Shown: positions 26,640-36,369, numbered from the stretch's first letter. The stretch: 64,000 bases of DNA from Maritalea mobilis (GCF_019800885.1 NZ_JAHVKE010000001.1:1364001-1428000), one strand, 5' to 3'. The notes: generated by a model from the letters alone, not told the origin. Made by a program: numbers and translations.

Positions 26640-29609
26640 CTAGCCCTGTCGCGCCTGCCTTTGCGCCCGCTGGAAGAAATGCCGCGTTGCTTGCTCCCTG
26701 GCGTCCTTGTCGGTCATGACGATGTTCCGCATCTCGTTGTCTTGTTGGAACATCTTCACCATGCCTTGGAAGAACGCCTGCGAGAACGCGTTATAAACGA
26801 CATCCGCCGGATTGTTCCGCACCATCTCGGTCATGTCTTCGTCCATGATATCGCGGGTCACCCGCTCGAACCGAAGGAAGTCTTCGCGTGAAAACTGGGT
26901 GCCGTGCCGCTCGTTGAACGACTCAATAATCTCGGACAGCGATTTCTCTTCTTCCTCGGTGTAGGGGTTCGCGCCAAACTCGGTGATCGGGTCGAGCGTT
27001 CGGGTCTCGCCCGCGCTCAAGGATGCGCTACCGTCTTCGCCGTTCTTCAACTTGAACGCGGACAGGTTCAGCATGTCGTCGGTGATCGTGATGTCGGCGG
27101 GCACATCGCGGGACGGCAGCAGGCGCGACAACCACGATGTATAGGCATAGAGTTTTTCCAACCACGCATCGTTGAGCGACACGACCTGCGCCACGAAGGC
27201 GTAGAACCGCTGGAAACTCTTCAAGAGTTGCCGGAACTCTTCCTGTTCCGCCTCATCTTCGTCCAGTTCGAAACGCTCAACGGCAAGACGGACTGTGCCT
27301 TCCAGCGTGAGGCGGTCTTGGGTTGTCAGGTCGCCTTTGAAAAACTGATCGGCAAACCGTTCGACCTCATCTTTTTGGATATAGGTCGCGTTCGAAATGC
27401 GCTGTTCCAGATCGTAGATTTGGTTCAGGTCGGTCCGCTCTTCGAGCGCGGTCGCCTCGAAGAAGGGCGCGAAGGCCTCTTTGACCTCGTCCATCGTGTT
27501 CTGGAAGTCGAGGACGAAGGTTCGAGTCTTGCCGGGGTGGGTCCGGTTCAGACGAGCAAGCGTCTGAACCGCCTGCAAGCCGGCGAGTTTCTTGTCCACA
27601 TACATCGCAACGAGTTTCGGTTGGTCGAACCCAGTCTGGTATTTCTCAGCGACGACGAGGATCTGGAACTCTTCTGTGTCGAACTTCTTCGGCAGTTCCG
27701 TTTCTGCGAACCCGTTCGCGGTTGCCTCAGTCCAGACATTGCCATCGATGTTGAGATCGCCTGAGAACGCGACCAGTGCCTTGAGATCGGCATATCCCTT
27801 TTCCGCGATGTAGTCGTTCAGGCGCTGCCAGTAGCGAAGGGCATGTTCGCGACTCTGGGTCACGATCATCGCTTTCGCCTTTCCGTCGAGTTCCTTGGCA
27901 ACGTGACGGCGGAAGTGTTCGACGATCACCTCGACCTTCTGATCGATGGCGGTCGGGTGCAGCGAGGCGTAGCGGGCGACCCGCGCCTGTGCCTTGCGGC
28001 CCTTGAAGGCAGGATCATCCTCGATGGTTTTCTCAAGTTGATAGTATGCCTTGTAGGTCATGTAGTTCTGGAGCACGTCCAGAATGAACCCTTCCTCGAT
28101 TGCCTGACGCATCGAATAAAGGTGGAACGGGTGGGGTTTGCCGTCTGACCCGATCCGCCCGAAGCGTTCCAGCGTCACGTTGCGCGGTGTCGCGGTGAAG
28201 GCGAGGAACGAGATGTTCTTCTGCGGCCCACGCGCTTTCTGGAACGCGAGAACCATGTCTTCAATGTCCTCCGAACTCGTGTCGTCGCGGGTCAGCGCGT
28301 CGGTCATGCCCTGCGCTGCCTTGCCTGACTGGGACGAATGCGCCTCGTCGATGATCACGGCGAAGTTTTTGCCGCCCTGACCGGAGATTGTCTTCAAGTG
28401 TTCAGTGCCGAACTTCTGGATCGTCGTGATGATGATCCGGGCGCCTTTCAGGATCGCGTCTTTCAGGTCGCGAGAGGTGCCATCAATCTTCTTCACGACG
28501 CCCTCGGTCTGGGCAAACCCGCCGATGGTGTTCTGCAACTGTCGGTCCAGCACCAAGCGATCGGTCACGATGATCGCAGTATCAAACAGCGGTTGGTCGT
28601 TCTCATCATGCAGGTTGATGATCTGGTGGGCGGTCCAGGCGATGGTGTTTGATTTGCCTGACCCTGCGCTGTGCTGAATGAGGTAGTTCTGCCCTGCCCC
28701 CTTGGATCGCGCGTCCGCGAGAACTTTGCGCACGGCGTCGAGTTGCTGGAAGCGAGGGAAGATCAGAACCTCTTTGCCGTTCCCGCGTTCCAGATGGATG
28801 AAACGCCCGATCAGGTCGAGAAGCACCTCGCGCGAGAACACCGCGCGCCCATCCGGCAGATCCTTGTAGAGGTAGGCGACCCGGTTCTCACCCGGCACAT
28901 CGGGGTTTCCGGCTCCACCGTCGCGACCACGGTTGAAGGGCAGGAACCGCGTCTTGCCGTTCATCAGGCGCGTGGTCATCGACACGTTGTCCTGATCCAC
29001 CGCGAAATGGACGATGGCACCGCGTTTGAAAGTCAGCAGTGGTTCGCCAGCGGGGGAACGGTCTTTCCGATACTGCTTCTCGGCGTGTTTGACGTTCTGC
29101 CCGGTCAGTAGGTTCTTCACCTCCAGCGTGGCGACCGGGATGCCGTTGACGAAGGTCACCAGATCGATGGCGTTCTTGTTCTTCGCCGAGTAGGCCACCT
29201 GCCGCATCACGGATAGGATGTTTGCCTCATAGAGGCGCGTCAGGTCCGGGTTCAGGTTCGACGCGGGTTTGAAGAAGCACAGCGCGAAACGGATGTTCGG
29301 CACCAGTTTGATGCCCTCGCGCAGCACGACATGGGTCGGGTTGTCCTTCAGCGCCTTGTCGAGACGCTTCAGAACCTCTGCCTCTGCCTGCGCGCTGTAG
29401 TGGTCTTCCAGCACCTGCCATGCGTCGGGTTGCGTGACCTTCAGAAAGCGGAACAGCAACTCGGTGTCGAGGGCATGGGCAACGTCATAGTGGGACGGGC
29501 AGTCGCGCTCAATGTATCCCTGATCGCCGGTCAGGCAGGCGACGATATGCGCCTCGAAGACCTTCTCTTGATGAATGTCGGCGGTGGTGTGGATCGTCGT
29601 CACGAACAA
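26640..29609 (-). CDS. hsdR: Type I restriction enzyme R subunit
   Basis: Protein of 989 residues. The endonuclease motif is D149 to E163-V-K165 in FVNGIPVATLEVKN. The helicase part has the Walker A QHSAGSGKSNTIAW, the DEAH box VIIDEAHSSQSG and motif III FLAFTATPRN, then LARLNRTHPGK. It cleaves and translocates DNA with HsdM and HsdS. The frame is intact and all motifs are present, so it is probably active. It is the last gene of the operon, 6 bases after the small accessory gene. A fragment of a related hsdR is found at 36197-36347. Confidence 0.95.
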   Translation of the reverse strand: MFVTTIHTTADIHQEKVFEAHIVACLTGDQGYIERDCPSHYDVAHALDTELLFRFLKVTQPDAWQVLEDHYSAQAEAEVLKRLDKALKDNPTHVVLREGIKLVPNIRFALCFFKPASNLNPDLTRLYEANILSVMRQVAYSAKNKNAIDLVTFVNGIPVATLEVKNLLTGQNVKHAEKQYRKDRSPAGEPLLTFKRGAIVHFAVDQDNVSMTTRLMNGKTRFLPFNRGRDGGAGNPDVPGENRVAYLYKDLPDGRAVFSREVLLDLIGRFIHLERGNGKEVLIFPRFQQLDAVRKVLADARSKGAGQNYLIQHSAGSGKSNTIAWTAHQIINLHDENDQPLFDTAIIVTDRLVLDRQLQNTIGGFAQTEGVVKKIDGTSRDLKDAILKGARIIITTIQKFGTEHLKTISGQGGKNFAVIIDEAHSSQSGKAAQGMTDALTRDDTSSEDIEDMVLAFQKARGPQKNISFLAFTATPRNVTLERFGRIGSDGKPHPFHLYSMRQAIEEGFILDVLQNYMTYKAYYQLEKTIEDDPAFKGRKAQARVARYASLHPTAIDQKVEVIVEHFRRHVAKELDGKAKAMIVTQSREHALRYWQRLNDYIAEKGYADLKALVAFSGDLNIDGNVWTEATANGFAETELPKKFDTEEFQILVVAEKYQTGFDQPKLVAMYVDKKLAGLQAVQTLARLNRTHPGKTRTFVLDFQNTMDEVKEAFAPFFEATALEERTDLNQIYDLEQRISNATYIQKDEVERFADQFFKGDLTTQDRLTLEGTVRLAVERFELDEDEAEQEEFRQLLKSFQRFYAFVAQVVSLNDAWLEKLYAYTSWLSRLLPSRDVPADITITDDMLNLSAFKLKNGEDGSASLSAGETRTLDPITEFGANPYTEEEEKSLSEIIESFNERHGTQFSREDFLRFERVTRDIMDEDMTEMVRNNPADVVYNAFSQAFFQGMVKMFQQDNEMRNIVMTDKDAREQATRHFFQRAQRQARQG

Positions 29610-29615
29610 TTTCCT

Positions 29616-30146
29616 TCAGCTAATGGATTTTAGCCTATTCCGGAGTGTTATCACCCGCTCTCCCAAGATATGATATTGTCTGGCCAGATTTTCCCTTTGC
29701 GCTGTTAAATCGCGGATTTCTGCTTGTAGAGCAGCAATGGTTTCCGCGCGTTCTCCATGAGGCATGATCTTTGCGTTGCCTGCGCTCTGAGCGGTGTGCT
29801 CACAAAGTTCAGGTTGCGCCAGCACCCAAGCCTCGGGGCCTACAGCACGCACTTCTTTCTTCACGCTTGGATGCATTTTCTTGAACGGATTGGGGAGCGG
29901 CTTGCCTGCCGCAAGTGCGGCGGCCACGGCTTTGATGTAGTTCAAGCGTGTTGCGTCACGCCGCTCCTGAAGGGTTTGGTTTTTCTTTTTCCACTTAGTA
30001 GTTCCAGCCGGAGCGACGTTTGTTCGCTTGGTTTTTTTCCCCTTCGGCGGTGGGTTGCGTGGGCCAGGTTCATCAACAGGCGCGTAGCCTTGGTCACGAA
30101 TCTTCTGCTCGAAGTTGGCCCGTGTCCAATTCATTCTACCGGCCAC
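29616..30146 (-). CDS. Small basic coiled-coil protein between hsdS and hsdR
   Basis: Protein of 176 residues from the GTG at 30146, or 172 from the ATG at 30134. The N-terminal half is very basic and Pro/Lys-rich (RNPPPKGKKTKRTN, TKWKKKNQTLQER), which suggests nucleic-acid binding. The C-terminal 50 residues form a likely coiled coil (IAALQAEIRDLTAQRENLAR, then ILGERVITLRNRLKS). No family is recognised. It is inserted between the core type I genes in the same direction, 6 bases before hsdR, so it is probably co-expressed and may modulate the enzyme. Its function is unknown. Confidence 0.65.
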   Translation of the reverse strand: MAGRMNWTRANFEQKIRDQGYAPVDEPGPRNPPPKGKKTKRTNVAPAGTTKWKKKNQTLQERRDATRLNYIKAVAAALAAGKPLPNPFKKMHPSVKKEVRAVGPEAWVLAQPELCEHTAQSAGNAKIMPHGERAETIAALQAEIRDLTAQRENLARQYHILGERVITLRNRLKSIS

Positions 30147-30185
30147 TTGAACCTCGCCATGCTTTGCTTGTGTGGAGAACTGAAA

Positions 30186-31499
30186 TCAAGCGCCCATCTC
30201 CTCTTGAATGGCGTCGAGGCGGCGGTCGGGGGTGCCGGATTTGGCGTAGGTCGCCACGTCGATCTGACCTGTGACAGCGGCGGCAATCAGGGCGGAGCGG
30301 TATTCTTTGAGGCGGTCGATGGATTGTTCGTTCTTGGTCTGTAGATGCGTGATTTGTCCAATCCGTTCTTCGACATATTCCGAGATCAGTCGCTGCTCTT
30401 CATATTCAGGCACCGCAACTCGGATTCTGCCGAAGTTGTCGGCATTCAACCGCATGAACCCAGAGTGACCGGTGCCCAAACCCTTCGACAGAAGCCGAAA
30501 TGCTGCCATCATTGGTTCCGTCTTGAACAGTCGAAGGAAGTAGGCAGCGTGGGCGTTAGAATCCACATCGAAGATTGAGTAGTCGGGACTGACGATGCCA
30601 GCACTATTGGCCAGACCGAACAGTCCGATCGCCGCCCTCATTCGGTTCATCACGATCTGACCGGGAAATACCTTCTTGTAGTTGATGAGATCACTTGGCG
30701 GGATTTCCTTGTCTGAAACATCGTTGTGAGGAAGCAACCCTTCCTTCATCCGCAACGAGAACAGAGTCTCCTGACCGTCACTGCTATATTGAGTGTTCTC
30801 GCGGAAGAAATGTTTCAGGCGATAGACGTTCCAGTGTCGTGGTCGGTGCGAAGTCCATTCCAGTTCGTCCTCCGGAACAAGTTCTGCATCAGGATCAATA
30901 CCAAGAGTGACCGCGCGCAGAATGTCATCTTCGAGTTTCTCCCCCAGCAACGCCACCAACCGCTGCTTTTGCTCGATCAGCAGGTCTATTCTTGCGGTCT
31001 CACGGTCCAGAAAGTCGGCGATCTGGCGTTGGGTCGCGAGGTCGGGGACATTTATCGGGATGCTCTTGATACCGCCTAGCGTAAGACCGTAGCGGGTGAC
31101 GCCGTTTGCGGCATTTCCGAAGTCCTCCTGCGATTTCTTCGAGAGCAAATGCCAATAGAGAAACGGACCGATCATGCGTCGACGATCAGCGCGCAAGATC
31201 GAAAGATGATACCCGCACACCAAATCATCTGCAGTTGATTTCACGAGTGCTGGAACGCCGATATCGTCCGCGGTCTCGGAGTCCTTAGTGATGATTACGT
31301 CATCAACCTTCACCCTGAACTTCTTGATTTCGGCTGCGGTTGCACTGCCCAGTTTGAACGGCATGTCGTTGTGGATGAAGTTGTTCTTGTAGACATCAAC
31401 GTAGTTGCAAAGACGGACCGGATGCTCGTCGGGGTCGACGACCTTATCTACGTTACTGGTCAGAACCATTGCCACATCGCGCAGTCGGTGCGTTGTCAC
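30186..31499 (-). CDS. hsdS: Type I restriction enzyme specificity subunit
   Basis: Protein of 437 residues with two target-recognition regions, each followed by a conserved helical spacer: VPDLATQRQIADFLDRETAR, then LIEQKQRLVALLGEKLE, and near the end VPEYEEQRLISEYVEERIGQ. This two-half layout recognises a bipartite DNA site. The start is a GTG that overlaps the hsdM stop. It is followed by a 39-base gap before the accessory gene. Confidence 0.93.
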   Translation of the reverse strand: MTTHRLRDVAMVLTSNVDKVVDPDEHPVRLCNYVDVYKNNFIHNDMPFKLGSATAAEIKKFRVKVDDVIITKDSETADDIGVPALVKSTADDLVCGYHLSILRADRRRMIGPFLYWHLLSKKSQEDFGNAANGVTRYGLTLGGIKSIPINVPDLATQRQIADFLDRETARIDLLIEQKQRLVALLGEKLEDDILRAVTLGIDPDAELVPEDELEWTSHRPRHWNVYRLKHFFRENTQYSSDGQETLFSLRMKEGLLPHNDVSDKEIPPSDLINYKKVFPGQIVMNRMRAAIGLFGLANSAGIVSPDYSIFDVDSNAHAAYFLRLFKTEPMMAAFRLLSKGLGTGHSGFMRLNADNFGRIRVAVPEYEEQRLISEYVEERIGQITHLQTKNEQSIDRLKEYRSALIAAAVTGQIDVATYAKSGTPDRRLDAIQEEMGA

Positions 31500-33517
31500 T
31501 CGACCACCTCCTGCAGCAGACCGGCGATCTCTGCTTCCAGCGCCTTCAACTCGGCGTCGATTTCTTCCAGCGGCCTCGGTGGCACGTATTTGTAGAAATA
31601 GCGGTTGAAGTTGATCTCATACCCGACACGCCCGACGCCGCCGTCTGCTGCGTCGGTGTAACTCTCGTCCACCCAGGCATCGGGAACGAAGGGTTTTACC
31701 TCGCGTTGCACGTATTCCGCCCAGTGTTCATCTAGCGGCACCAGTTCGTGATCGCGCAGATCGGTGTCGGGTTCGGGATTGCCGTTCTTGTCGGAGCAGA
31801 CCTCGGCGTCTTCATCGCGTTCGGACAGGGCAGACAGGATTGCCTTCCTGACCGGCGCACCGACCTTGACGCCCGCGCGACGGAGGGCGGCGGAGAGCGC
31901 CTTGTCGAAGTCGTCCCGGACGATCCATCGTTCGTCGGCAGGCAAGTGATCCTGCAACGCGTCCAGAACGCGGGACTGGTCGTCTTCATCGAGTTTCTGG
32001 AACGGTTTCGCCTCGCGCAGCGTCTCCAACGCCTCGGGCGTGACGGCAAAGGCGAGTTTCAGCGGGCGTTCAACGCGGATTTCGCGATACCCGAAGTCGG
32101 TGGTGTCGAAGATCTTGGATACGTCACCCCAGTCGCCATCGCCGTTCAGCATCTCGGCATAGATGCGGGCGATCTCATCACACGCCTCGGCCGGGATTTC
32201 GCGGCGCTTGGACCCGAGCGACTTGCGCATCGATTTCCAGAACCGCTCGCCGCTGGCGTCGATCAGTTGCACCTTGCCGCGACGCGCGGTGTCTTTGCGG
32301 TTGGTTAGCAACCAGACATAGGTCTGAATGCCGGTGTTGTAGAAGAGGTCGGTCGGCAGCGCGATGATCGCCTCGACCCAGTCGTTTTCCAGCATCCACC
32401 GGCGGATCTCGCTTTCACCCGACCCGGCACCGCCGGTGAAGAGGGGTGACCCGTTCATGACGATTCCGATGCGCGACCCTTGTTCGTCGTTGCGCATCTT
32501 GGAGATCATGTGCTGCAGGAACAGCAGCTGCCCGTCCGAGATGCGGGGCAGACCCGCGCCGAAGCGCCCGGACATGCCCAACTCCGACGCTTCTTCCTTG
32601 ATCGGGTCTGCATACTTCTTCCAGTCCACGCCATAGGGCGGGTTCGACAACATGTAGTGGAAGCGTTTGGTCGCGTGGGCGTCTTGGGTCAGCGTGTTGC
32701 CAAAGGCGATGTTCTCAGGGTTGTGCCCGGTCACCAGCATGTCGGACTTACAGATCGCGAAGGACTCGGGGTTGAGTTCCTGCCCGAAGAGTTCGACGCG
32801 GATGCGGTCGTTCAGCGCCTTCATCTCCATTTCGGCGATGGAAAGCATGCCGCCCGTGCCTGCGGCAGGGTCGTAGACTTGCCGGATAACACCCGATCCG
32901 GTCAACGCTTCCTTGTCGTTGATCAGCAGGAGCGAGACAATCAGGCGGATGACCTCGCGCGGGGTGTAGTGTTCACCCGCCGTCTCGTTCGAGATTTCCG
33001 AGAAGCGACGGATCAGGTCTTCGAACAGATACCCCATCTCGAGGTTGGAGATGGCGTTCGGGTGCAGGTCGATCTGGGTGAACTTGTCGAAGACCTGATA
33101 GAGCAGACCGGCGTCATTCAGGCGCTTGAGTTGATCGGTGAACAGGAACTTGTCGAGGAAGATATCGCGGACATTGCCCGAGAACTTGGTGATGTAGTCG
33201 ATCAGGTTCTTGTGGATGTCCTTGGCGTCCTGCCCCTTGAGAGAGGCGAAGGTGAAGCGGGACAGGTTGTAGAGACGGATGTCTTGCCCCACGACGCCGG
33301 AAAGGAGGGTGTCGCGCGCATCGTCGTCCATATCGTCAGGCAGGTTGCCTGCCATGCGCAGCACTTCGGGTTTGGTCTCTTCGAGGATGCAGTCGAGGCG
33401 ACGCAGAACGACGAAGGGCAGGATGACCTTGCCATACTCGGATTGCTTGAAATCGCCGCGCAGGAGTTCAGCGATCGACCAGACGAAGGAGCCGAGAGAT
33501 TTAATGTCCGTACTCAT
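31496..33517 (-). CDS. hsdM: Type I restriction enzyme DNA methyltransferase subunit
   Basis: Protein of 673 residues. The N-terminal HsdM region (SIAELLRGDFKQSEYGKVIL) is followed by the N6-adenine methylase with the S-adenosylmethionine motif YDPAAGTGGML and the catalytic MLSNPPYGVDW. It is longer than many HsdM proteins (about 500-550) because of a C-terminal extension of about 150 residues with a regulatory-looking acidic segment. It methylates adenine at the HsdS target to protect host DNA. It overlaps hsdS. Confidence 0.94.
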   Translation of the reverse strand: MSTDIKSLGSFVWSIAELLRGDFKQSEYGKVILPFVVLRRLDCILEETKPEVLRMAGNLPDDMDDDARDTLLSGVVGQDIRLYNLSRFTFASLKGQDAKDIHKNLIDYITKFSGNVRDIFLDKFLFTDQLKRLNDAGLLYQVFDKFTQIDLHPNAISNLEMGYLFEDLIRRFSEISNETAGEHYTPREVIRLIVSLLLINDKEALTGSGVIRQVYDPAAGTGGMLSIAEMEMKALNDRIRVELFGQELNPESFAICKSDMLVTGHNPENIAFGNTLTQDAHATKRFHYMLSNPPYGVDWKKYADPIKEEASELGMSGRFGAGLPRISDGQLLFLQHMISKMRNDEQGSRIGIVMNGSPLFTGGAGSGESEIRRWMLENDWVEAIIALPTDLFYNTGIQTYVWLLTNRKDTARRGKVQLIDASGERFWKSMRKSLGSKRREIPAEACDEIARIYAEMLNGDGDWGDVSKIFDTTDFGYREIRVERPLKLAFAVTPEALETLREAKPFQKLDEDDQSRVLDALQDHLPADERWIVRDDFDKALSAALRRAGVKVGAPVRKAILSALSERDEDAEVCSDKNGNPEPDTDLRDHELVPLDEHWAEYVQREVKPFVPDAWVDESYTDAADGGVGRVGYEINFNRYFYKYVPPRPLEEIDAELKALEAEIAGLLQEVVE

Positions 33518-33791
33518 GAAACCTTATGTGCCTCCAAGGTGCGCGCAATAGCTGTTTGGTCGGTTTTTCGGGAGCTTAACGAGCGCTGCGGGAGGCATCC
33601 ACCCTGCTTGCCACATGACGCATGCGCCACATTGCCGGAACGACAACCACAAAAAACCGGAGCTTGAACCGCTGCCTGACTCTGAAATTCATAGCGAAAG
33701 AAGCCATCGCCATTGAGGCTGCATGGTTGGCCTTCGCCCAATGACAACCGCAGCCGACCCGTCGCCTCAGAGTTTGCCCACGCTCCGCCTA

Positions 33792-34652
33792 CTAAGCTCC
33801 ACCTCTTACAGCATCGCCATTCAAAAGCACGATCTGCTGGTCCTGCGGACTGCGTGCGCCGGGGTCGGTGTCTAACCCCAGTCGCTTTAGAGCGTAATAA
33901 AGAAGCGCGCGCCGCACCGGGATCTTGGCGACGCCATCCGTCATGCCGTAATCCATTTCGAACACCCGCTTTTGGGCATCCGACAGATCGGGATGTGGAC
34001 CGATTTCCAGAACAACCTCTTCCAGCCAATCCACATCTTCTTCCGGACTGGAGCCACGCGCGGCCCCCACCTCGACGTCGAGCATGCGCGAGAGAACGAA
34101 ATCCTTGAACATCGCGTCCTTGAGGCAGAACGCCCGCGCGTGCCATCGGAATCCGTCGAAGGCCAAAGCGTGTGGCTCGATCACCCTCTCGCCCGGCTCC
34201 GGGCGGGACATCGATTGGTAGGTCACCGAAAGCGCCCGCCCTTCCACAATCGCCGTGTAGACATCGCGGAGCACCGACGGATCTACACCGCGCGCCGGCA
34301 CGGGTGTGCCCGCAAAATCGGGAAGGACCGCGATCCAGGACTGCTCGGGCGCAACCAGCCCGTCTTCGACCGCCCGAACCTGCGCCAGAAACCCGGCGGC
34401 GTCCGGCTCGTAATATCGCGGCTTGAAAGCTTTGCCACGCCGGTAGCACTTCGCCTGCTTGTCGTAGGTCAGGTTCGACTTGCGGCCTTCGAGATAGGTG
34501 TTGATGTCGATCGACGCCTGCTGGGTCGACAGGCTGAAGGCCTCGATCAGATCCGACCGGTTCAACCGCCCCGTCCAGAACAGGCGGAACTCGATGAACT
34601 CGTATCGTTTCTCCGCGCTCCACCGGGGCCCTGTCCTCTTGCGGCGACTCAT
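33792..34652 (-). CDS. WYL-domain transcriptional regulator (BrxR/CapW-like)
   Basis: Protein of 286 residues. The N-terminal winged helix-turn-helix (RFLFW-type start: EFRLFWTGRLNRSDLIEAF, then QQASIDINTYLEG) is followed by a WYL domain (SVTYQSMSRPE, then VIEPHALAFDGFRWHARAF). The order and length match the BrxR/CapW regulators that control phage-defence loci and respond to a nucleic-acid-type ligand. It lies 275 bases upstream of hsdM in the same direction, and most likely represses the restriction operon. The gap between them could hold the promoter and operator. Confidence 0.85.
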   Translation of the reverse strand: MSRRKRTGPRWSAEKRYEFIEFRLFWTGRLNRSDLIEAFSLSTQQASIDINTYLEGRKSNLTYDKQAKCYRRGKAFKPRYYEPDAAGFLAQVRAVEDGLVAPEQSWIAVLPDFAGTPVPARGVDPSVLRDVYTAIVEGRALSVTYQSMSRPEPGERVIEPHALAFDGFRWHARAFCLKDAMFKDFVLSRMLDVEVGAARGSSPEEDVDWLEEVVLEIGPHPDLSDAQKRVFEMDYGMTDGVAKIPVRRALLYYALKRLGLDTDPGARSPQDQQIVLLNGDAVRGGA

Positions 34653-34778
34653 TAATCCAGACCGATCTTAGGCACGCCTCTTCGGTGTGTCCATTTTTTA
34701 GATTGACTCATTTTTATGTCGCATCCACGTTCGCGCCGTTAACGATTACTTGATAACACAACATCTGGGGTACACACC

Positions 34779-35171
34779 ATGAAAACACGCAACCTGAGCG
34801 CCGCCGCAGCCCTTCTGGGTGGCCTGACGATTCTGTCGGGCTGTGCGACAGTGACGCGCGGCACGGAGGACGTTCTGGAAATCGTGACGGAACCCGCCGG
34901 TGCCGAGGTTCAAACTTCGAACGGTTTTAGCTGTGGCAGCACGCCGTGTGCGATCCGCATGCCCCGCCGCTCGGAATTTGTGGTGACGATTACGCGCCCG
35001 GGATGCCGACCTGCTCAAGTCAACGTTACGCATCGCACAGCCGATGCGGGTGCTGCGGGCATTGCAGGCAACGTGCTTGTTGGCGGCGTCATCGGCCTGG
35101 GTGTTGATGCGGCCACTGGGGCGTCGCAAGAGCTCGTGCCAAATCCCGTCGAGATCGAGTTGGACTGCTGA
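34779..35171 (+). CDS. Lipoprotein, unknown
   Basis: Protein of 130 residues with a lipoprotein signal peptide (LLGGLTILSGC, lipobox L-S-G-C). The mature part has two cysteines (SCGSTPC) and the PEGA-like segment EIVTEPAGAEV, then a glycine-rich hydrophobic stretch (NVLVGGVIGLGVDAATG). Similar small lipoproteins are common in this group; their function is not known. The short leader and no neighbour in the same pathway leave it as a hypothetical envelope protein. Confidence 0.75.
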   Translation: MKTRNLSAAAALLGGLTILSGCATVTRGTEDVLEIVTEPAGAEVQTSNGFSCGSTPCAIRMPRRSEFVVTITRPGCRPAQVNVTHRTADAGAAGIAGNVLVGGVIGLGVDAATGASQELVPNPVEIELDC

Positions 35172-35259
35172 TCCCGGAGCCGCCGGGAAACGGTTACTAA
35201 GCGGCTGGCGGCGTCCTGCCGCCAAGCGGCGCTCGATACCAAACTCAAGATTTTAGGGA

Positions 35260-35703
35260 ATGATGACCATGACGCGCGTAGCGATTTCCATTTTTTCGGC
35301 AGCAATCCTGACGAGCCTGGCATTATCCGGGCCGGTCATGGCACAACGAGTTGTCGAAGGTCGGGTCACCGTCGTGCGAGACGTCGATACCGTCGTCGTG
35401 GCAGGGACGCCGGTGAGACTGAATGGTGTGGATGGCCCCGAGACATCGACGGCGGCAGGTCGCGACGCGCGGCGCTTCATGGTCAATCTCGTGCGCGGCA
35501 AGATCGTCAGCTGCCAGTTGAACGGCGATCGCACCTACGACAGGTGGGTGGGCACGTGCTTCATCGACGGCGAAGATATCGGGGCAATCGCCATCGCGAA
35601 TGGATACGCCCTCGATTGCGCGCGGTACTCTGGTGGGCGGTATCGTCATCTTGAAACGCCAGCGGCGAGATCGAGACTGCCGCGAGCCGGATACTGTCGG
35701 TAA
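35260..35703 (+). CDS. Thermonuclease-type (SNase) secreted nuclease
   Basis: Protein of 147 residues with a signal peptide (ISIFSAAILTSLALSGPVMA). The SNase fold follows. The catalytic residues are present in the usual order: RDVDTVVV (metal-binding acidic), VRLNGVDGPE (arginine and glutamate), and TYDRWVGTC (second arginine). It probably degrades DNA or RNA in the periplasm. The gene is complete and lies 16 bases before a truncated sbcC, though the two are unrelated. Confidence 0.85.
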   Translation: MMTMTRVAISIFSAAILTSLALSGPVMAQRVVEGRVTVVRDVDTVVVAGTPVRLNGVDGPETSTAAGRDARRFMVNLVRGKIVSCQLNGDRTYDRWVGTCFIDGEDIGAIAIANGYALDCARYSGGRYRHLETPAARSRLPRAGYCR

Positions 35704-35719
35704 TTAGTTGGTGGGGTGA

Positions 35720-36199
35720 TCGGATGCGCGTTTTGCACACGGCGGATTCGCCCAGATCGCGCAGGCCGTGACGCTTGCACTCCTCGTCGAACGCGCAAAC
35801 CTGCACCTGCAAGACCTCAAGCCGCGATACCAGCTCGAGACTGCGCCGTCGGACCTAGCTCTCCATGTTCTAGACCTCGACATGGCTGGCGACCGGCGCA
35901 CGACCCGCTCCCTCTCGGGTGGCGAACGGTTCTTGGTCTCGTTGGCCCTCGCCCTTGCCCTGTCGGGCATGGGCACACATGGTGCTCTCGCCGGCACGCT
36001 GTTCATCGACGAGGGCTTCGGCTCGCTCGATGCCGACAGCCTGGATCTCGCAATCGATGGGCTGGAACGACTTCAGTCGCAAGGACGGACCATTGGCGTC
36101 ATCAGCCACGTGCAGGCAATGAAAGATCGGATCCCGGTTCAAGTGGAGGTGGTCAAAACCGGCGGGGGGGGGGCGAGCAAGGTCCATCTGATGACATGA
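35720..36199 (+). pseudogene. sbcC: SbcC-type ATPase, 3' fragment
   Basis: After an in-frame stop at 35717-35719, the frame reads FAQIAQAVTLALLVERANLH, then the ABC-type signature RSLSGGERFLVSLALALALS and the Walker B LFIDEGFGSLDADSLD, then IGVISHVQAMKDRIPVQVEV. This is the C-terminal nucleotide-binding half of exonuclease subunit SbcC; the N-terminal Walker A half is missing. A run of ten G at 36164-36173 near the end may have shifted the last codons. It cannot be functional alone. Confidence 0.85.
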
Positions 36200-36347
36200 A
36201 GGCGAGGAACGAGATGCTCTTTCGCGGTCCACGCGCTTTCTAAAACACCAAAACCATGTCCTCGATATCATCAGAATTGGTGATATTGCGGGTCGGTGCG
36301 TCGTTCATCGTCCCTGCCGCCTTGCCGGACAGGGACGAATGCGTCTC
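36197..36347 (-). pseudogene. hsdR: hsdR fragment, decayed
   Basis: About 151 bases match the hsdR segment 28196-28346. On the minus strand THSSLSGKAAGTMNDAPTRN, then DIEDMVLVF, a stop, then KARGPRKSISFLAF corresponds to AHSSQSGKAAQGMTDALTRD onwards in the intact gene. The DEAH residues are altered and an in-frame stop interrupts it. It is an old remnant of a second type I system or of a deleted duplicate. Confidence 0.85.
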
Positions 36348-36369
36348 AAGGCTTCGATACGCCCAGAGA

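Noticed and set aside
33514-34623. 369-codon minus-strand frame overlapping the WYL regulator
   Set aside because: Different frame of the same strand with Arg/Gly-rich composition; the WYL frame has domain matches.
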